This document shows, in pieces, positions 49,449 to 60,600 of a stretch of 64,000 nucleotides of DNA. Below the pieces are notes generated by a model that was given only the letters and a program-made list of their open reading frames with translations, was not told the origin of the DNA and made no database searches. Within the stretch, counting starts at the first letter, position 1; every line of letters begins with the position of its first letter. The translations under genes and the position numbers were made by a program. The stretch comes from Branchiostoma floridae (taxonomy: Eukaryota > Chordata > Leptocardii > Amphioxiformes > Branchiostomatidae), in the NCBI RefSeq assembly GCF_000003815.2, contig NC_049991.1, positions 16,122,971 to 16,186,970 of the forward strand, written 5' to 3'.

Positions 49449-50407
49449 TTCCATTTTCCCCACAAGTAGCCCTACCGGGCCCCGTTCGGAAATGCGACCT
49501 ATGCTATAATCATTTCTGGGGTTTGAGTACTGAGAAACAGTTTAACCGTCATTCAGTAAACTATACCTTGTGATAGCTGTCGGTCGCAGTGTCTCCCCAC
49601 GGAGTTCTGCCGGACCGGTGTGCGTAGTGGTCCCAGATCGACTCGCCCTTCCCGTCGGTGTTCCACCCGCCCTCGACCTGGTAGGCGGCGGTGGACGTGC
49701 CCCACAGAAACCCGGGTGGGACGGTTCCGGATATGAAGGGTTCTTTGGGGTAGGATGAGGGCTGGCCTAGGGTCAAATAGCAGAGAGATGAAAAAATATA
49801 TACATGTAGCAAGTACACAAATAAAATAAAATTCTAGTACATGTATCTAGACTACCTCCTTGACTGACAAAATATAGGGAAGGACCATAAACCTGGACGT
49901 CGTTGCGACAGCACATGACGTTCATTCTAACATATAGGAAAACGGCTTACCTCATCGTTGGTAAATATACATGTATACAAAATAACAGGTTTGGCAGGAC
50001 TCAAGTTAGCATGCTATCTGGCTGCATGATGATGACAAGATGGAGCTATTAAAAAGATGTAACGTTAAGTAATCAGTAGACTCACGTTTGGAGATGCCTT
50101 GAACATGCTGGGAGTATTCTCTGGCTTCGGCGGAGATATCTTCAGGCTTGGGGACACGGCAGAAAAATAAACATCATTTGATATCTATCAGAATGTACCT
50201 GCGGACATTACAATGGGACAAAACGTAGATCAAGTTTGCTTTAACCCCACCTTGAGCAGTACAAGTACAGATCTAGAGAAGTTTACACTGTGACCCTTTC
50301 CCGAGTCCGAACATCTAACGTTAACGACTTTCAGTTCTTACCAAGTCTGTGCATATCTCAGAGTGAGCCACAGCAGCTGCCAGTAAAAAGAATCCCACGA
50401 ACAGCAT
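45761..50407 (-). CDS. Secreted GH1 beta-glycosidase (lactase-like), complete
   Basis: Nine exons in transcript order: 50407-50342, 50146-50086, 49766-49567, 49112-48900, 48612-48394, 47865-47626, 47254-47065, 46641-46438, 46062-45761. Junctions are GT-AG and phases agree, giving 564 residues. Exon 1 encodes a signal peptide ([16 protein letters not shown]). GH1 landmarks follow: [50 protein letters not shown] with the acid/base Glu at about 218, YITETG with the nucleophile Glu at about 433, and [13 protein letters not shown]. Both catalytic Glu are present, so it should be active, unlike klotho-type domains. The residue after the nucleophile is Thr where most members have Asn. It has one GH1 domain and no membrane anchor at the C-terminus (WYPGMH), so it is probably secreted or digestive. 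Substrate is not deducible. Introns carry MITEs and a TA microsatellite. Confidence 0.94.
46121..46176. repeat. GTAT/GT microsatellite
   Basis: Alternating GTATGT and GT repeats in the last GH1 intron. Confidence 0.85.
47539..47590 (+). repeat. Dispersed repeat ending in a GATACA-type tail (copy 2)
   Basis: Second copy of the 17636-17687 repeat (GGTGTGTTACGCC, GGTTATACAGATACAG), inside a GH1 intron. Confidence 0.5.
48170..48373. mobile_element. MITE of the CACATTTCC-AAACCGG family (copy 2)
   Basis: About 200 bp with inverted ends (TCTCATTTCCAAACCCGG and CCTGTTTGGAAATGTGACC), a GGGAACGAAAAGTATAATAT motif and ACAAAACACACAGAAC inside. It lies in a GH1 intron. Confidence 0.8.
49250..49510. mobile_element. 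MITE of the CACATTTCC-AAACCGG family (copy 3), with TA microsatellite
   Basis: Ends GGTCACATTTCCAAACCGG and CCCGTTCGGAAATGCGACC are inverted relatives. Internal motifs match the other copies. The middle has expanded into a TA run (about 49384-49431) followed by a T run. It lies in a GH1 intron. Confidence 0.85.
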
Positions 50408-51587
50408 CTCTCTGGTCTTCGGCATGTCGAACTGCAGTCAGGCTGAGAACCTTACGTAGAGAAAGTGAGGTCTCAGAAAGGAGTTGAATAACCTCATTCA
50501 CATGCATATGGTTCAACCGTCACCAACTGGCCGTCATCTAGTAAGCTGTGTCGAAGTTCGTTGTGTGGCCTATCGTCAGTGGTTCACGTTGAAGTAGTTC
50601 CGTGAATCATTCACAAGCGTAAGTGACAACACAATAGCGAGCACATAGGTGAACAGGTGAACTTTGGACCATAACGCTTGTCAGGTCAGCTAAGGACAAA
50701 TATTCCTACAGTTGACACAACCCTGTGCAGGTAGATTTTTTGTGTGTCCTACATGGGACATAGCGGTTACGTTAGTTTGTTAACACTATGCTCTAAGGCC
50801 CTCAATTGTGCATTCATACTGAACCTCCCCACAGAACAGGTGGTAGCAATGAAAGACTACAGGGGGCACAATGTGCTTATTTGGATAATCAGGACAAATT
50901 CGAGATCAAAGGTCAAAGTTTAAAATATGACGGCAATTTCGATGGTCAGTGTCAAAAGTTGGAGAGTTACAGTGAAGAGAACGTCGATTTCCTGAGTTTG
51001 TTGGTTGAACCAAAGGTGGAAAAACAGTGTGAGGTACCACAGAGTGTTATAATTCCATCTCAGGATCTAGAAGTTAGTTTATATCTAGAATACATAAGGC
51101 TAGGGGGAGGGGGCCCCGGTGTATCAGCTCTAAAGGCTTGTCTAAAAAAGTATGAGACAGAGATGATCATAATACTGTCCAAAACGTATCATAATCGATG
51201 TCTAGGTTTTGCTTCTAGCTGTTCTGTACCGTTTGTTGAACAAAATGTCACAGTTTGGGGCAAGTCTGTCAAATACAAATATCCCATGCAGTGCCTTTCT
51301 TGCAAGGAGGTTTTAAAAACGGAAATCTTTTTAACCTCCTGCTGTTTCTTGTAATAAGCATCTTCACCGACCAAACTGCACATGCGCACGTCCAAGGTGA
51401 AGGCCCCTGAGATATGAACGAGTCTAGGCAGTGCTTTGATTGTAAAGCACATGACGGAGGTCATATATATCCAGCCATGTCTAAAGCAAAGTCGAGACAA
51501 GCACTGTGTTTACAAGTCCTTAACCATTTAATAACCTGCACATGCACAGTTATATCTATGAATTTATTTGAGTTTCCCTTCTAAAGG
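50408..51587. promoter_or_regulatory. Shared 1.2 kb spacer between divergent GH1 and endonuclease IV genes
   Basis: The two start codons face away from each other here, so both promoters should lie inside. No TATA box stands out. A 183-codon open frame (50806-51354) crosses it but has no ATG until late in the frame and no recognised similarity. A CCCACAG before it could make it an unmodelled exon; chance is more likely. Confidence 0.45.
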
Positions 51588-54500
51588 ATGCCTCGCAAGA
51601 AAGTAGTACCTGAGGACAAAAACAGCCAACTGGAGACAACTACCAGTGAAAATCCACCTCCAAGGAAGACCAGGGGAAGGTCTCCCAAGCCTCCAGCAGC
51701 TCCGGACACTGGCCCTTCTAAATCTTCCAAGAGTTCAACAGGAAAGGGAAAGAAGGACAAGAAAGATGGTGAGACATCAACAGCAAAGAGAAAACCTCGA
51801 GTCACTGCAAGTACTGGTGATGCCTCTCCACCAAAGAAATCCAAAAGCATGGCCAAAAACAAAAAGACTGAGAGTGACACACAGGCTGAAACAGGAGAGA
51901 TGTTGAAGGAGAAAAAGAGGGAAAGAAAGACAAAGACTAAGATAAAAGTGGAAGTGAAGGATGATGATGAGGAGGCAGAGACTGAGAAAGTCAAAGGGAA
52001 AGGAAGAAAAAATGCAAGCAAGACCAAACAGGTATTTAGGGCAAAGATATTTTATATGTAGCATGACTTTTGTATTATTCTGTAATGTAATAAAGAAGAG
52101 CTGATATGAAGACTTTTTACTATAAGCTTTAAAAACTGTGGAGATGTGGAGAAATAAATTGATATGTGACATTTTAATAATTGCAGTTCTTCTGAAATAA
52201 TTTTCAGTAAGATTTGGCTTCCTAGATTCATATGCAAGCTATGTATTAACCTGGCATATGTTTCATTATACAGTTTTGGACAATTGTTTTTTTTTTCTGA
52301 TCCCTTCCTCTTTGTAGGAAGTGAAAGAAGAACCTCCAGCTGCAGCCAGTAGCAGTGCCGAAGCAGAGACCAAACCCAAGAGGAAGGCAGCCAACAAGGC
52401 CAGTGTGTTACTGGGAGGCCCTGGCCAGTTTAAAAAGTTTGTGGGAGCTCATGTTTCCATCACAGGTATAACTGATGCTTCTATAAGTTCTAACATATTC
52501 AATACCTTTTGTAAGATGCTATTTGTTTTTCTAGTCTATTTAATAACAGGTTCTATTGCACTTGGATATTTTTTTCCAGCCCCATAGGGAAAAAAAACAA
52601 TAACTGTTGCGGCTAATGTTTTTCTACTATGAGGATTAACAAGTAGCAAGAGCTTCAACTTGTTCTGGGACCGCTGTAGCCCCAGAACCCTATTGATTTA
52701 ATTTATTTATTTGTTATGTGTGGTCCTTAAGTACCAAGGTTTATGGTTTGAGATAGCCAAGCTTTCCTTTGGTGTTTTAACTTTCCTTTGCTGTTATCAC
52801 ATCTGTATGTGACCAACGTTTCAGGTGGAATAGAGAACGCTGTAGAGAATGCAGTAGCCATCAATGCCCGGGCCTTCGGTCTGTTCCTACGCTCACAGAG
52901 ACAGTGGGCGTGTAAACCCATGGAGGAGTCTGCAGCCAGGCTATTTAGGGAGGCCTGTGAGAAGCACGGCTTCTCACCTAGTCAGGTGAGAAACAGTTTC
53001 TGATGGTTCCAAAAATCTGTGGAGGAACATTCAAGAAACAAGATATTCATCTGAATTTTCAGACTAGTAACTTGTTCAATCCCATCAGTTGTACTGTGAA
53101 TCTTGAAACATTTGCAGTGGCTCTATTTTCATAGTTTTCTCGATGACCCCTACTTTGAAAAATGATGACAATGGAGAATATTTCTACTGTACTACAAAGT
53201 TGTTCCAGCTGTTTGTTTGTTTGAACCATTATTCATTTACTAGCATGAAAGCTCAAATTGGCTGTGAACTCCAGCACTGTACAAACCTCCTTTCCCCTTC
53301 CACAAAGTTTAGTCACTGCCAAAATAGATTGAATTAACAGTAGACGCTCTCTTAAGTCAGTGTCTGTAATGAAATACAACCATGCTCCAGCACAATACAC
53401 ACTACCATCCTGTTGTCCTAGATCCTTCCCCACGGCAGCTACCTGCTGAACTGCGGAGCGCCCAACCCCGAGACCCTGAGGAAGAGTCGGGAGGCTCTGG
53501 TGGATGAGCTGAAGAGATGTGAACAGCTGGGACTCACCATGTACAACTTCCATCCCGGTAAAAATGGGATTCAGACTAATTCAATAAAACAACAGTGTTT
53601 GGAGATAGCTGCTGTAAATTAAAGGAGTTGATTATCTAAATGATACAGTATAGAAACCACTTTTGGGAAAAAGGGGGTGGTAAAGATTTAGAAAAGGTAC
53701 CTTTTTTTTTTACATGTTTTCGGTTCATACTTGCTTACTTCTTATTTACCTACCGCCCAGCCTTATGCTACGGTCACATTTCCAAACCGGTTTTTGAAAA
53801 GTATAACATAAAAGAGAGCAAAACACACAGAACGTAGCAAAATAGCCATGGCTATATGATTTGTGTGTATTCCTTGATAAACTCTTTTATTTTTTGCTTT
53901 CCCCAAACATACCGACTGGGCCCCAGTTTGGGAAATGCGACCATAGCACTAGTCACTAGCCATGCACTCATGACTGAGCAAACAATGCAAGAACTATGCT
54001 CTGTTGGATAAAAGTTTTCTGTAGGTAAACCCAATCAGTCTGGTTTAATGCTAACAGTTGTAATTTCTGTTTTACCTCCCAGGTTCTTCCTGTGGTGAGA
54101 TCACAGTAGAGGAGTGTCTGACCAGGATAGCAGACAGCATCAACCTGGCTCACCAACAGACCAGCGGTGTTACCACAGGTGAAACAACTTTACTCTCACG
54201 GGAAAAGCACAAAATGGTCAACAGAACAGTCAACTTAATTGTATGACTTTTGCCTAAAGTAGCACAAAGTAACATCTTCATTTACATACTAATAGTACTC
54301 CATGCTCAGTTCAGTTCATCCTCTGAGAGGTGACATCGCAGTGGCCATAAATTTATGAAAAAAATATACTCCATGTATGTGATGGAAACTCTTAAGAATT
54401 TTATAGCATATGATGTATGGTGCAATGTATGCACCAACCACTTACCATGATATTGTACTTTACTGTACTTGTCTATATACTTTTGTTATATCTGCCTTCT

Positions 54501-56265
54501 TCTGCAGAACTTAGTGTACTAACACTTTACAGGCCACCTGATGTAACTACACTTTTCAGATTATGTGTAGAACCTCCACTATGACATTACCTTCACAGTG
54601 ATAGAGAACATGAGTTGTCAGGGTAACACAGTGGGAGGGAAGTTTGCAGAGCTGCGTGGGATCATCGACAGAGTGGAGGACAAGTCCAGGGTGGGTGTCT
54701 GCATCGATACCTGCCACGCTTTTGCTGCAGGTAAGGAAGCTTATGGACGGCTGTGCTCAATTTGAAATGGCTGTTGCTCAGAGTTTAGATACCAGGGAAC
54801 TAGTTTTGTTTATATACCATGGCATTAATTTGGTGCAATTTGTAATACGGAAAAACATATTTTTGCTGGTGTGTTCATTTTATTTCTTTTTCTGCCAGGA
54901 GCCAATCAGAACTTAGAACTGTCTTAGGAATTATTATTAGCTGTATATTGTAAATATGAGCGAAGTTTTTTTACTTGCACACAAATCTATAGGGCAACCC
55001 TAATGGTTTATTGTGTGCGAGTAGCTTGACAAAAGGCGATGGGGAAAACATTCTGCATTTTTGCGCAAATGCTGCCTTTCTAGTTACGTCTTACACACTT
55101 GATGTCTTCTCTATCCCAAAGGGTACAACCTTTCTACCCAGGCTGGGTTTGATCAGATGATGCAGGAGTTTGAGGATACTGTGGGGTTTTCATATCTCAG
55201 GGCCATGCACATCAATGACTCAAAAGGTAGGGACACAGTATATGTGCATTTACCCAAAAAGTAGTTACTCAAGCAACTGAATATGATTTTGGAAACGGTC
55301 AGATCTTTCAGACAGCCACTAGGCATCTTTCATCGATCAGTGACACTGTTGGAAGACGCCAGATTGCTGTCTAAAATTTCTGACCGTTTCAGAAATCATA
55401 TCCAGTCGCTTGAGTAACTGCATTTTGGTGTATCTTATTACCTGGATGTCTAACCTTCATCAATGTAATATGTGCATTTACTATACATTGTATATGTTTA
55501 TAAAAGGTTGAAACATCTCCTTGTTGCACTGTTCATCTTGGAATATATGTTAGCCTAGAATTTTCAAAACCACTTGACTGATAACTTTGTCTGTTTCTGC
55601 AAAGGTGATGTTGGGTGCCATCTTGACCGCCATGAGAACATCGGAAAAGGGAAGATCGGCATTGAAGGCTTCAGACGAGTCATGAACGACCCACGACTAA
55701 ACAACATTCCAATGATCCTGGAGACACCGATGGGGTAAGGAAAACCTCCACAACAACTAATGAGTCGGCTACACACAGAACTGCATGTTAAACTGAAATG
55801 TGTGTGTGTGTCTAAGATTTCTCACCATCAACATTTGACAATGTGAGAGTCTTTTTTTTTCTTGCTGAAGATATTTTTCGATTTAATAGCTTTTTCCTGA
55901 GGCCTCAGATATCTATTTTCTTGGTTCTTGGTTTAAAGAAAAATTTAGTGAGTGGATAAGATAAATGCAGGAAGATGGGTCAAAAATTTGCATGTGACTA
56001 TATTCACTACCTAAAAATGTCTTAATAAACAACAACAACAACAATTATAAGGTACAGAATTTCTCCTCAGTCTCTGTTTTCATCATTCTAAAAAATCCAA
56101 GAACCCACAAAATACACTTGGTGTAGTCTGACATATTATTTTCAGTAAGCTTATATCCATTTGCAGGTATTAAGATGGTTTCAGACTAGTTTCTGTATTA
56201 TCTTCCCCAGTTTGGATGATGAAGACGAGATCAGGATACTGTACTCCCTATGTGAGGACCTATAG
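51588..56265 (+). CDS. Endonuclease IV / Apn1-type AP endonuclease, complete
   Basis: Nine exons: 51588-52031, 52318-52465, 52825-52985, 53422-53557, 54083-54178, 54599-54730, 55122-55226, 55605-55734, 56211-56265. They encode 468 residues. The start ATG has an in-frame TAA two codons upstream. Residues 1-185 are a Lys/Ser/Pro/Glu-rich, low-complexity extension with several nuclear-localisation-like basic clusters. The TIM-barrel core starts at FVGAHVS. All nine metal ligands are visible with bacterial Nfo spacing: H255 (LPHGSY), H295 (FHPGS), E331 (VIENM), D365 and H368 (CIDTCH), H402 (MHINDSK), D415 and H417 (LDRH), E447 (LETP). The family incises abasic sites and removes blocked 3' ends in base excision repair. 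It occurs in yeast and many invertebrates and is absent from mammals. MITEs sit in two introns. Confidence 0.96.
53761..53950. mobile_element. MITE of the CACATTTCC-AAACCGG family (copy 4)
   Basis: TATGCTACGGTCACATTTCC at the left and GGGAAATGCGACCATAGCA at the right are inverted. The interior has GCAAAACACACAGAACGTA as in the other copies. It lies in an intron of the endonuclease IV gene. Confidence 0.85.
55255..55426. mobile_element. Palindromic MITE, ~170 bp, GTTACTCAAGCAACTG family
   Basis: Left arm GTTACTCAAGCAACTGAATA...GAAACGGTCAGA is repeated inverted as TCTGACCGTTTC...CAGTCGCTTGAGTAAC. It lies in an endonuclease IV intron. A half copy lies at 58785-58850. Confidence 0.85.
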
Positions 56266-56625
56266 TCTGGACCAGGAGACCTCATCAACTATGCAGAAGG
56301 AACATCCTCCTTCCTAAAAATAAGTTTCAAAATTCAGCTGCATTCTTTTTGCCTTTAACTTGTTCTTTGTTTCTGTTGAATGCTCCAGTTGAATGCAAAA
56401 CTTTCTTTTCTAAGATCTTTGATAGTCTAGCTTGTTTTAGGTAGTCATGTTTTGCACCACACTATGTCAACAAATAATGTAAAAGATTGCCTATTGTATT
56501 ATACCAAAGTGTTTCTTAAAGACATATAAAGCTTGTATCACTTTCTCATTCATAAAAAACGATAGCATTAAGCCTGTTACTTAAATAGTTTTTATTAACT
56601 ATATGTTGTTAACTTGTTCTGAACA

Positions 56626-56631
56626 AATAAA
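56626..56631 (+). promoter_or_regulatory. Candidate poly(A) signal of endonuclease IV
   Basis: AATAAA 361 bp after the stop, followed by GT/T-rich sequence. Confidence 0.6.
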
Positions 56632-56686
56632 ACTGAATATGCACACCTTGTATTGTGAAATTTTTTTCATTGTCTTAAATTATGCA

Positions 56687-56692
56687 TTTATT
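56687..56692 (-). promoter_or_regulatory. Candidate poly(A) signal of the CCDC166-like gene
   Basis: AATAAA on the minus strand, about 380 bp after the stop. A second lies at 56591-56596. Using the first leaves about 60 bp to the signal of the opposing gene; using the second makes the 3' UTRs overlap. Confidence 0.45.
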
Positions 56693-57070
56693 ATGTAACA
56701 TTTACAATGTAAATATGTTTATAACTCATGGAGTCCGAGGCTATCACACACAGTGAACATTTACCATGCAGTTTTCTTTCTTAGCAAAGAAGACTCAAGG
56801 TGGTAAATTTACATAACTATGCCAATATGATAGATAAACTTACTGTTGATACTATTAGTTATGTAAGTAGTACAGACAATTGTAAAGTTCATCATAAAAC
56901 TCCCAGAAATATTTCTAATTTCCTGGTACATGTACTCAGTAACAACATTTTCATATATACAACTTTGTGAATAATACAATACTGTACATCACAGCCTATT
57001 GGAACATAGACACAGAACTTTGGAAAAACATATGTCCAATTGGTAAGTAAAACTGTCCAACTTGATGTGA

Positions 57071-60000
57071 TTAGTATTCTTCAGGTTCACCCTCCCCTTG
57101 CTGGTCCTCTAGGAGCCCAAACGACTTGAGCACCTTGTGCTGTCTGGCGCTCCTAAGGACAGCCAGGTCCTTGGCATACTGCTGTTCCCTCAGCAGCTCC
57201 TTCCTCTGATCCTCCAGGCGAAGTTTGTGCTCGTGCAACGCTCTTGTTTCCTTGATCAGGTTCAGCAGTTCATGTCTCAGTTGACGGTTCTCGAGTTTGA
57301 TCATCTGTGTGTGTTCATCCAGACACCTGGCTGCCTCCTGCAAGAAAGAAAATATTTTAAGAACACGGGCATGAGCCATGTAGATTTGCACTCTGTTTGC
57401 ATAGCATACACAGATGTTCTAGATGCATGTACAGTACATGTGTATTAACTTTTTGCCCCAACAGTGAGAGATGACAGTAACAAAGTCTATCAGCCATCTT
57501 GTGGGAACTCCAAGACAAGATCTAATGGGTTGAGACAGCGTGAGTCTCGAAAGCTTCCAAAGCAACAAATTGTGTGTATATTTGTTTATCAACATTATGT
57601 CATAAGAGTGCAAGTGCATCGTACACTCTAAGGCATACTACAAAGAATTGTTTGAGATGCATCGCCTAACCCTAACAGAAACATGTCTAGCATGAAAGCT
57701 CATCTGTGTTGATGTAGTACATATTGAAGATTTTCCGATATAAGAGCACATCAGCCAACACTCAAAAGAGACGGGGGCCGATATCGGCTGCCAGGCATTT
57801 ATGATTCGTTACTCGAATCACGTGTCTCTAAGTCACATGATCAGAGTAACTGAATCATCACTCCTGAAGAAGGTTGATGGAAGTGCAACTGAAAACTCGA
57901 GGTAAGCAAATTTTGGTGTTGTAAGACAGTGGAAAATCTTCAATAGAAACATGTCTATTCCTACATTGTACATTTGTTGTATAACAATACTGACCTTGTT
58001 TGCCAGTTTGCCCATGGAGGTGATGCGCTGGTCAGACTCGTGTTGGTAGTCACTCTTCTCCTTCAGGAACTGTGCCTTGAGCTGCTGCAGTGTGTCCGAG
58101 TGTACGCCACGCATCTTCAGGACTTCTCGCTCAAGATCCTTGATTCGTGATATCTGGTCTGCCTGTAGTTTCTGTACACCAAAGAGAAACAAACAAAGCT
58201 GCAGCCTTTAGTACATGAAATGTTTCATATTGCACAGATTACAGAAAAAGTGATCCAAACAGTTGACATCACCAGTGAAGATGAACTGCACCAGCAGCCT
58301 GGTAGATTTAGCCTGAAATGCAGGCATGTTATCTGCTAAGCAACCTTGCTCCCTAGCCATTGTAACACATCTGTAAAGAATGTCTACATTCAATTCAAAT
58401 AGGGGTCTTGATATGGTTTCAACTTTAAACTAAGTTAGTGCGAGAGGAGGTTTTTTATATGTCTTTAACTTGGCCTTGTGTATGTCTACATTCAGATAAA
58501 GGACACCCCTCAGCTATAACTAGTATAAGGAATGTACAATCTTTCCTCCTAACATCTTTTTGAAGATAAGTACATAGTAGTGCAGTGGTCTTACTTTGAA
58601 CTCATCCAACTCTTGCAACTCTTTCTTTGTTTTAGCCAGCTCATTCTCCCTCTCCAGCAGCAGCTGCCTCAGTCCTGCTTTCTTCTGCTCATACTCTGCC
58701 AACACCTCTGATTTCTCCTGTTGCAGCTTTTCAATTTCCTAAGGAACGACAACGATCGTTATTACAAGACTAGCAATACATGCGCAAAAAAAGCAGTTAC
58801 TCAAGCAACTGGATATGATTTTTGGAGATGGACAGACGTTTCAGATATCCATTATTTTTTGTCATTTTGTGTGATAGAAAAATACCTTTTGACATTCCAT
58901 CAACTCATAAAGATTGGAAAAATGTGTTTTTCATCTGTCTCTAACTTCTAAGATATTTTCAGAAGGTAAAGTTTACCATCTAAAATGCTTGTACAGGTAA
59001 AATGTAGGTTCAATGAGGATAGTCTCTTGGCATTGATACATTAAAAGATTGTGCTCAAATTTATCCTGAAAGGTGTACTGACTGATGTGGAGAACGTTTT
59101 TGGGTAAAGAGAAGTAACATTAAGTAATCAAACACAAACCCTGACATATTAAAATGTGTAATAACATTTGTGGTACAGATGTGGTATACACTAAGACAAA
59201 ACTTGAATGTATGACATACCTTCTGGTTCTGGTCGCTGAGAGAGACAATAGTGGACTGTCTCTTGTGTGTTTTCTTGGCCATATAAGACATGTACTCATG
59301 ACTCTCCACCCGTGTCTGGTGAGCCTCCTGCTGCAGCCACTCGTTCTCCTTCCTTAACTCCTCAACACGCCTCTTCTTCTCCGCTAACTCATCATTCACA
59401 CTCTGAAGTCTGAAACAGTAACATGCACAGAATATATACCCAATATAAACCTGTAATTTATGTTCATATCACATCAATATGGCGATATCTAACGTTACTC
59501 TACAAATTCTCTAAAAACAGTTTTATTTTATGTATCAAATTATTTATTCATTTTACCAATAGTGTAAATCTGAGACCTGATATCTCTTAAAAAGTTTTTT
59601 TGGCAACCATGGAAATAAATTTGTGTGCAACAAAAACAAGAAATATCCTAAACGCAAAACGCTACATGTAACCTACATGTGAGTGACAAAGTATCGAATT
59701 TCATTATAAGTAATTTGGGCACTTAACAGGTGGTTGTCAGGGACCGATGAGACCTTAGCTTAATTTTTAAGGATTGTGATTGTGTAAGATTAGGTTTGTG
59801 AGCAAATAAACAGGAAACAGACCTTTCTTAACTAAATAAGATCAACATGCATATGACCGTTTTCAAACTTCGGAAACACACACACACGACAAAGATTATA
59901 TTGCAGGGACGATTCCACTCACTGTTTGGCCAGCAGCTCCTCTCTGTCCTCGCCTTCTGGTGGCTCGGCGGACGGTGCGGCTGTCCCCGCTGCCTCGTCG

Positions 60001-60077
60001 CCATCTCCCTTGTCTCCTTTCCCTTTCTTACCCTTCTTGCCTTTCTTGCCACCTTTACCTTTCTTCTTTGGAGGCAT
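57071..60077 (-). CDS. CCDC166: CCDC166-like (DUF4515-type) coiled-coil protein, complete
   Basis: Five exons in transcript order: 60077-59923, 59409-59220, 58738-58595, 58171-57995, 57337-57071. They give 310 residues with consistent phases. The N-terminus is strongly basic (MPPKKKGKGGKKGKKGKKGK), then an acidic/Ala-Pro linker, then near-continuous coiled coil from about residue 48 to 290. Words lining up with vertebrate CCDC166 include ENEWLQQEA, SYMAKKTHKR, RIKDLEREVLKMR, EHTQMIKLENRQLRHELL and LLREQQYAKDLAVL. Similar lysine-rich N-termini occur in basal-body and axonemal coiled-coil proteins, so a ciliary role is possible but unproven. A related DUF4515 paralogue is the main alternative. 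Confidence 0.8.
58785..58850. mobile_element. Half copy of the GTTACTCAAGCAACTG MITE
   Basis: AAGCAGTTACTCAAGCAACT followed by GGATATGATTTTTGGA and CAGACGTTTCAGA matches one arm of the 55255-55426 element. The other arm is missing. It lies in a CCDC166-like intron. Confidence 0.75.
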
Positions 60078-60600
60078 TTTTTGCGAATGATCACCAGGTA
60101 GTGTTCCTGACGCCTGGTTGCCAAGATAGTCTAAACAATCATTCACACAGAGTGAAGAATTCGTCAACAGCAGATTCGAATCAACGTCATTATTATTTCC
60201 CCTTAAAATTCATAACACAGTTAAGATATGTTACTATAGACAAATGAAGAATATAAATAAGGACTGTAAAAATTGTAAAAGGTTTATTTAAAGTTTTTAA
60301 AGCTATACAAGTGACTAGGTATTTCATGAAACTAAGTCTAGCCATACAAAACTGTGTTTACTGCAAAAGCTCTAAAAACATAGCACAGCATTCGTTAACA
60401 TCTTATTCCAGCCTTTCTAATTAATAAAGATGACATTGGTACCGACAAATGATAAAAAAATTACCATAATGCAATACATCTACGTAGTTTTTTTTATTTG
60501 AGATGATTTGAATTCGACAATGTATTTTCTCAAAAGTAGATATACTAAAGTACTTTATACGCAAATGAGCTGCTAGTGTCTGTCTTATCGCAAATCCAAC
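60078..60600. promoter_or_regulatory. Bidirectional promoter region, CCDC166-like / LSM11
   Basis: The two divergent start codons are only 523 bp apart, so promoters and 5' UTRs of both genes must fit here unless further 5' exons exist. The sequence is AT-rich in the middle, with no clear TATA box at a fixed distance from either start. Confidence 0.55.

Noticed and set aside
50806..51354. 183-codon open frame between GH1 and endonuclease IV
   Set aside because: It starts at TTG with no ATG until late in the frame, has no recognisable domain and occupies the shared promoter spacer. An unmodelled exon is possible, but chance is the simpler reading.
51588..52031. Histone H1-like protein from the Lys-rich first exon
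   Set aside because: It splices in frame into the endonuclease IV core, and low-complexity basic composition explains the likeness.
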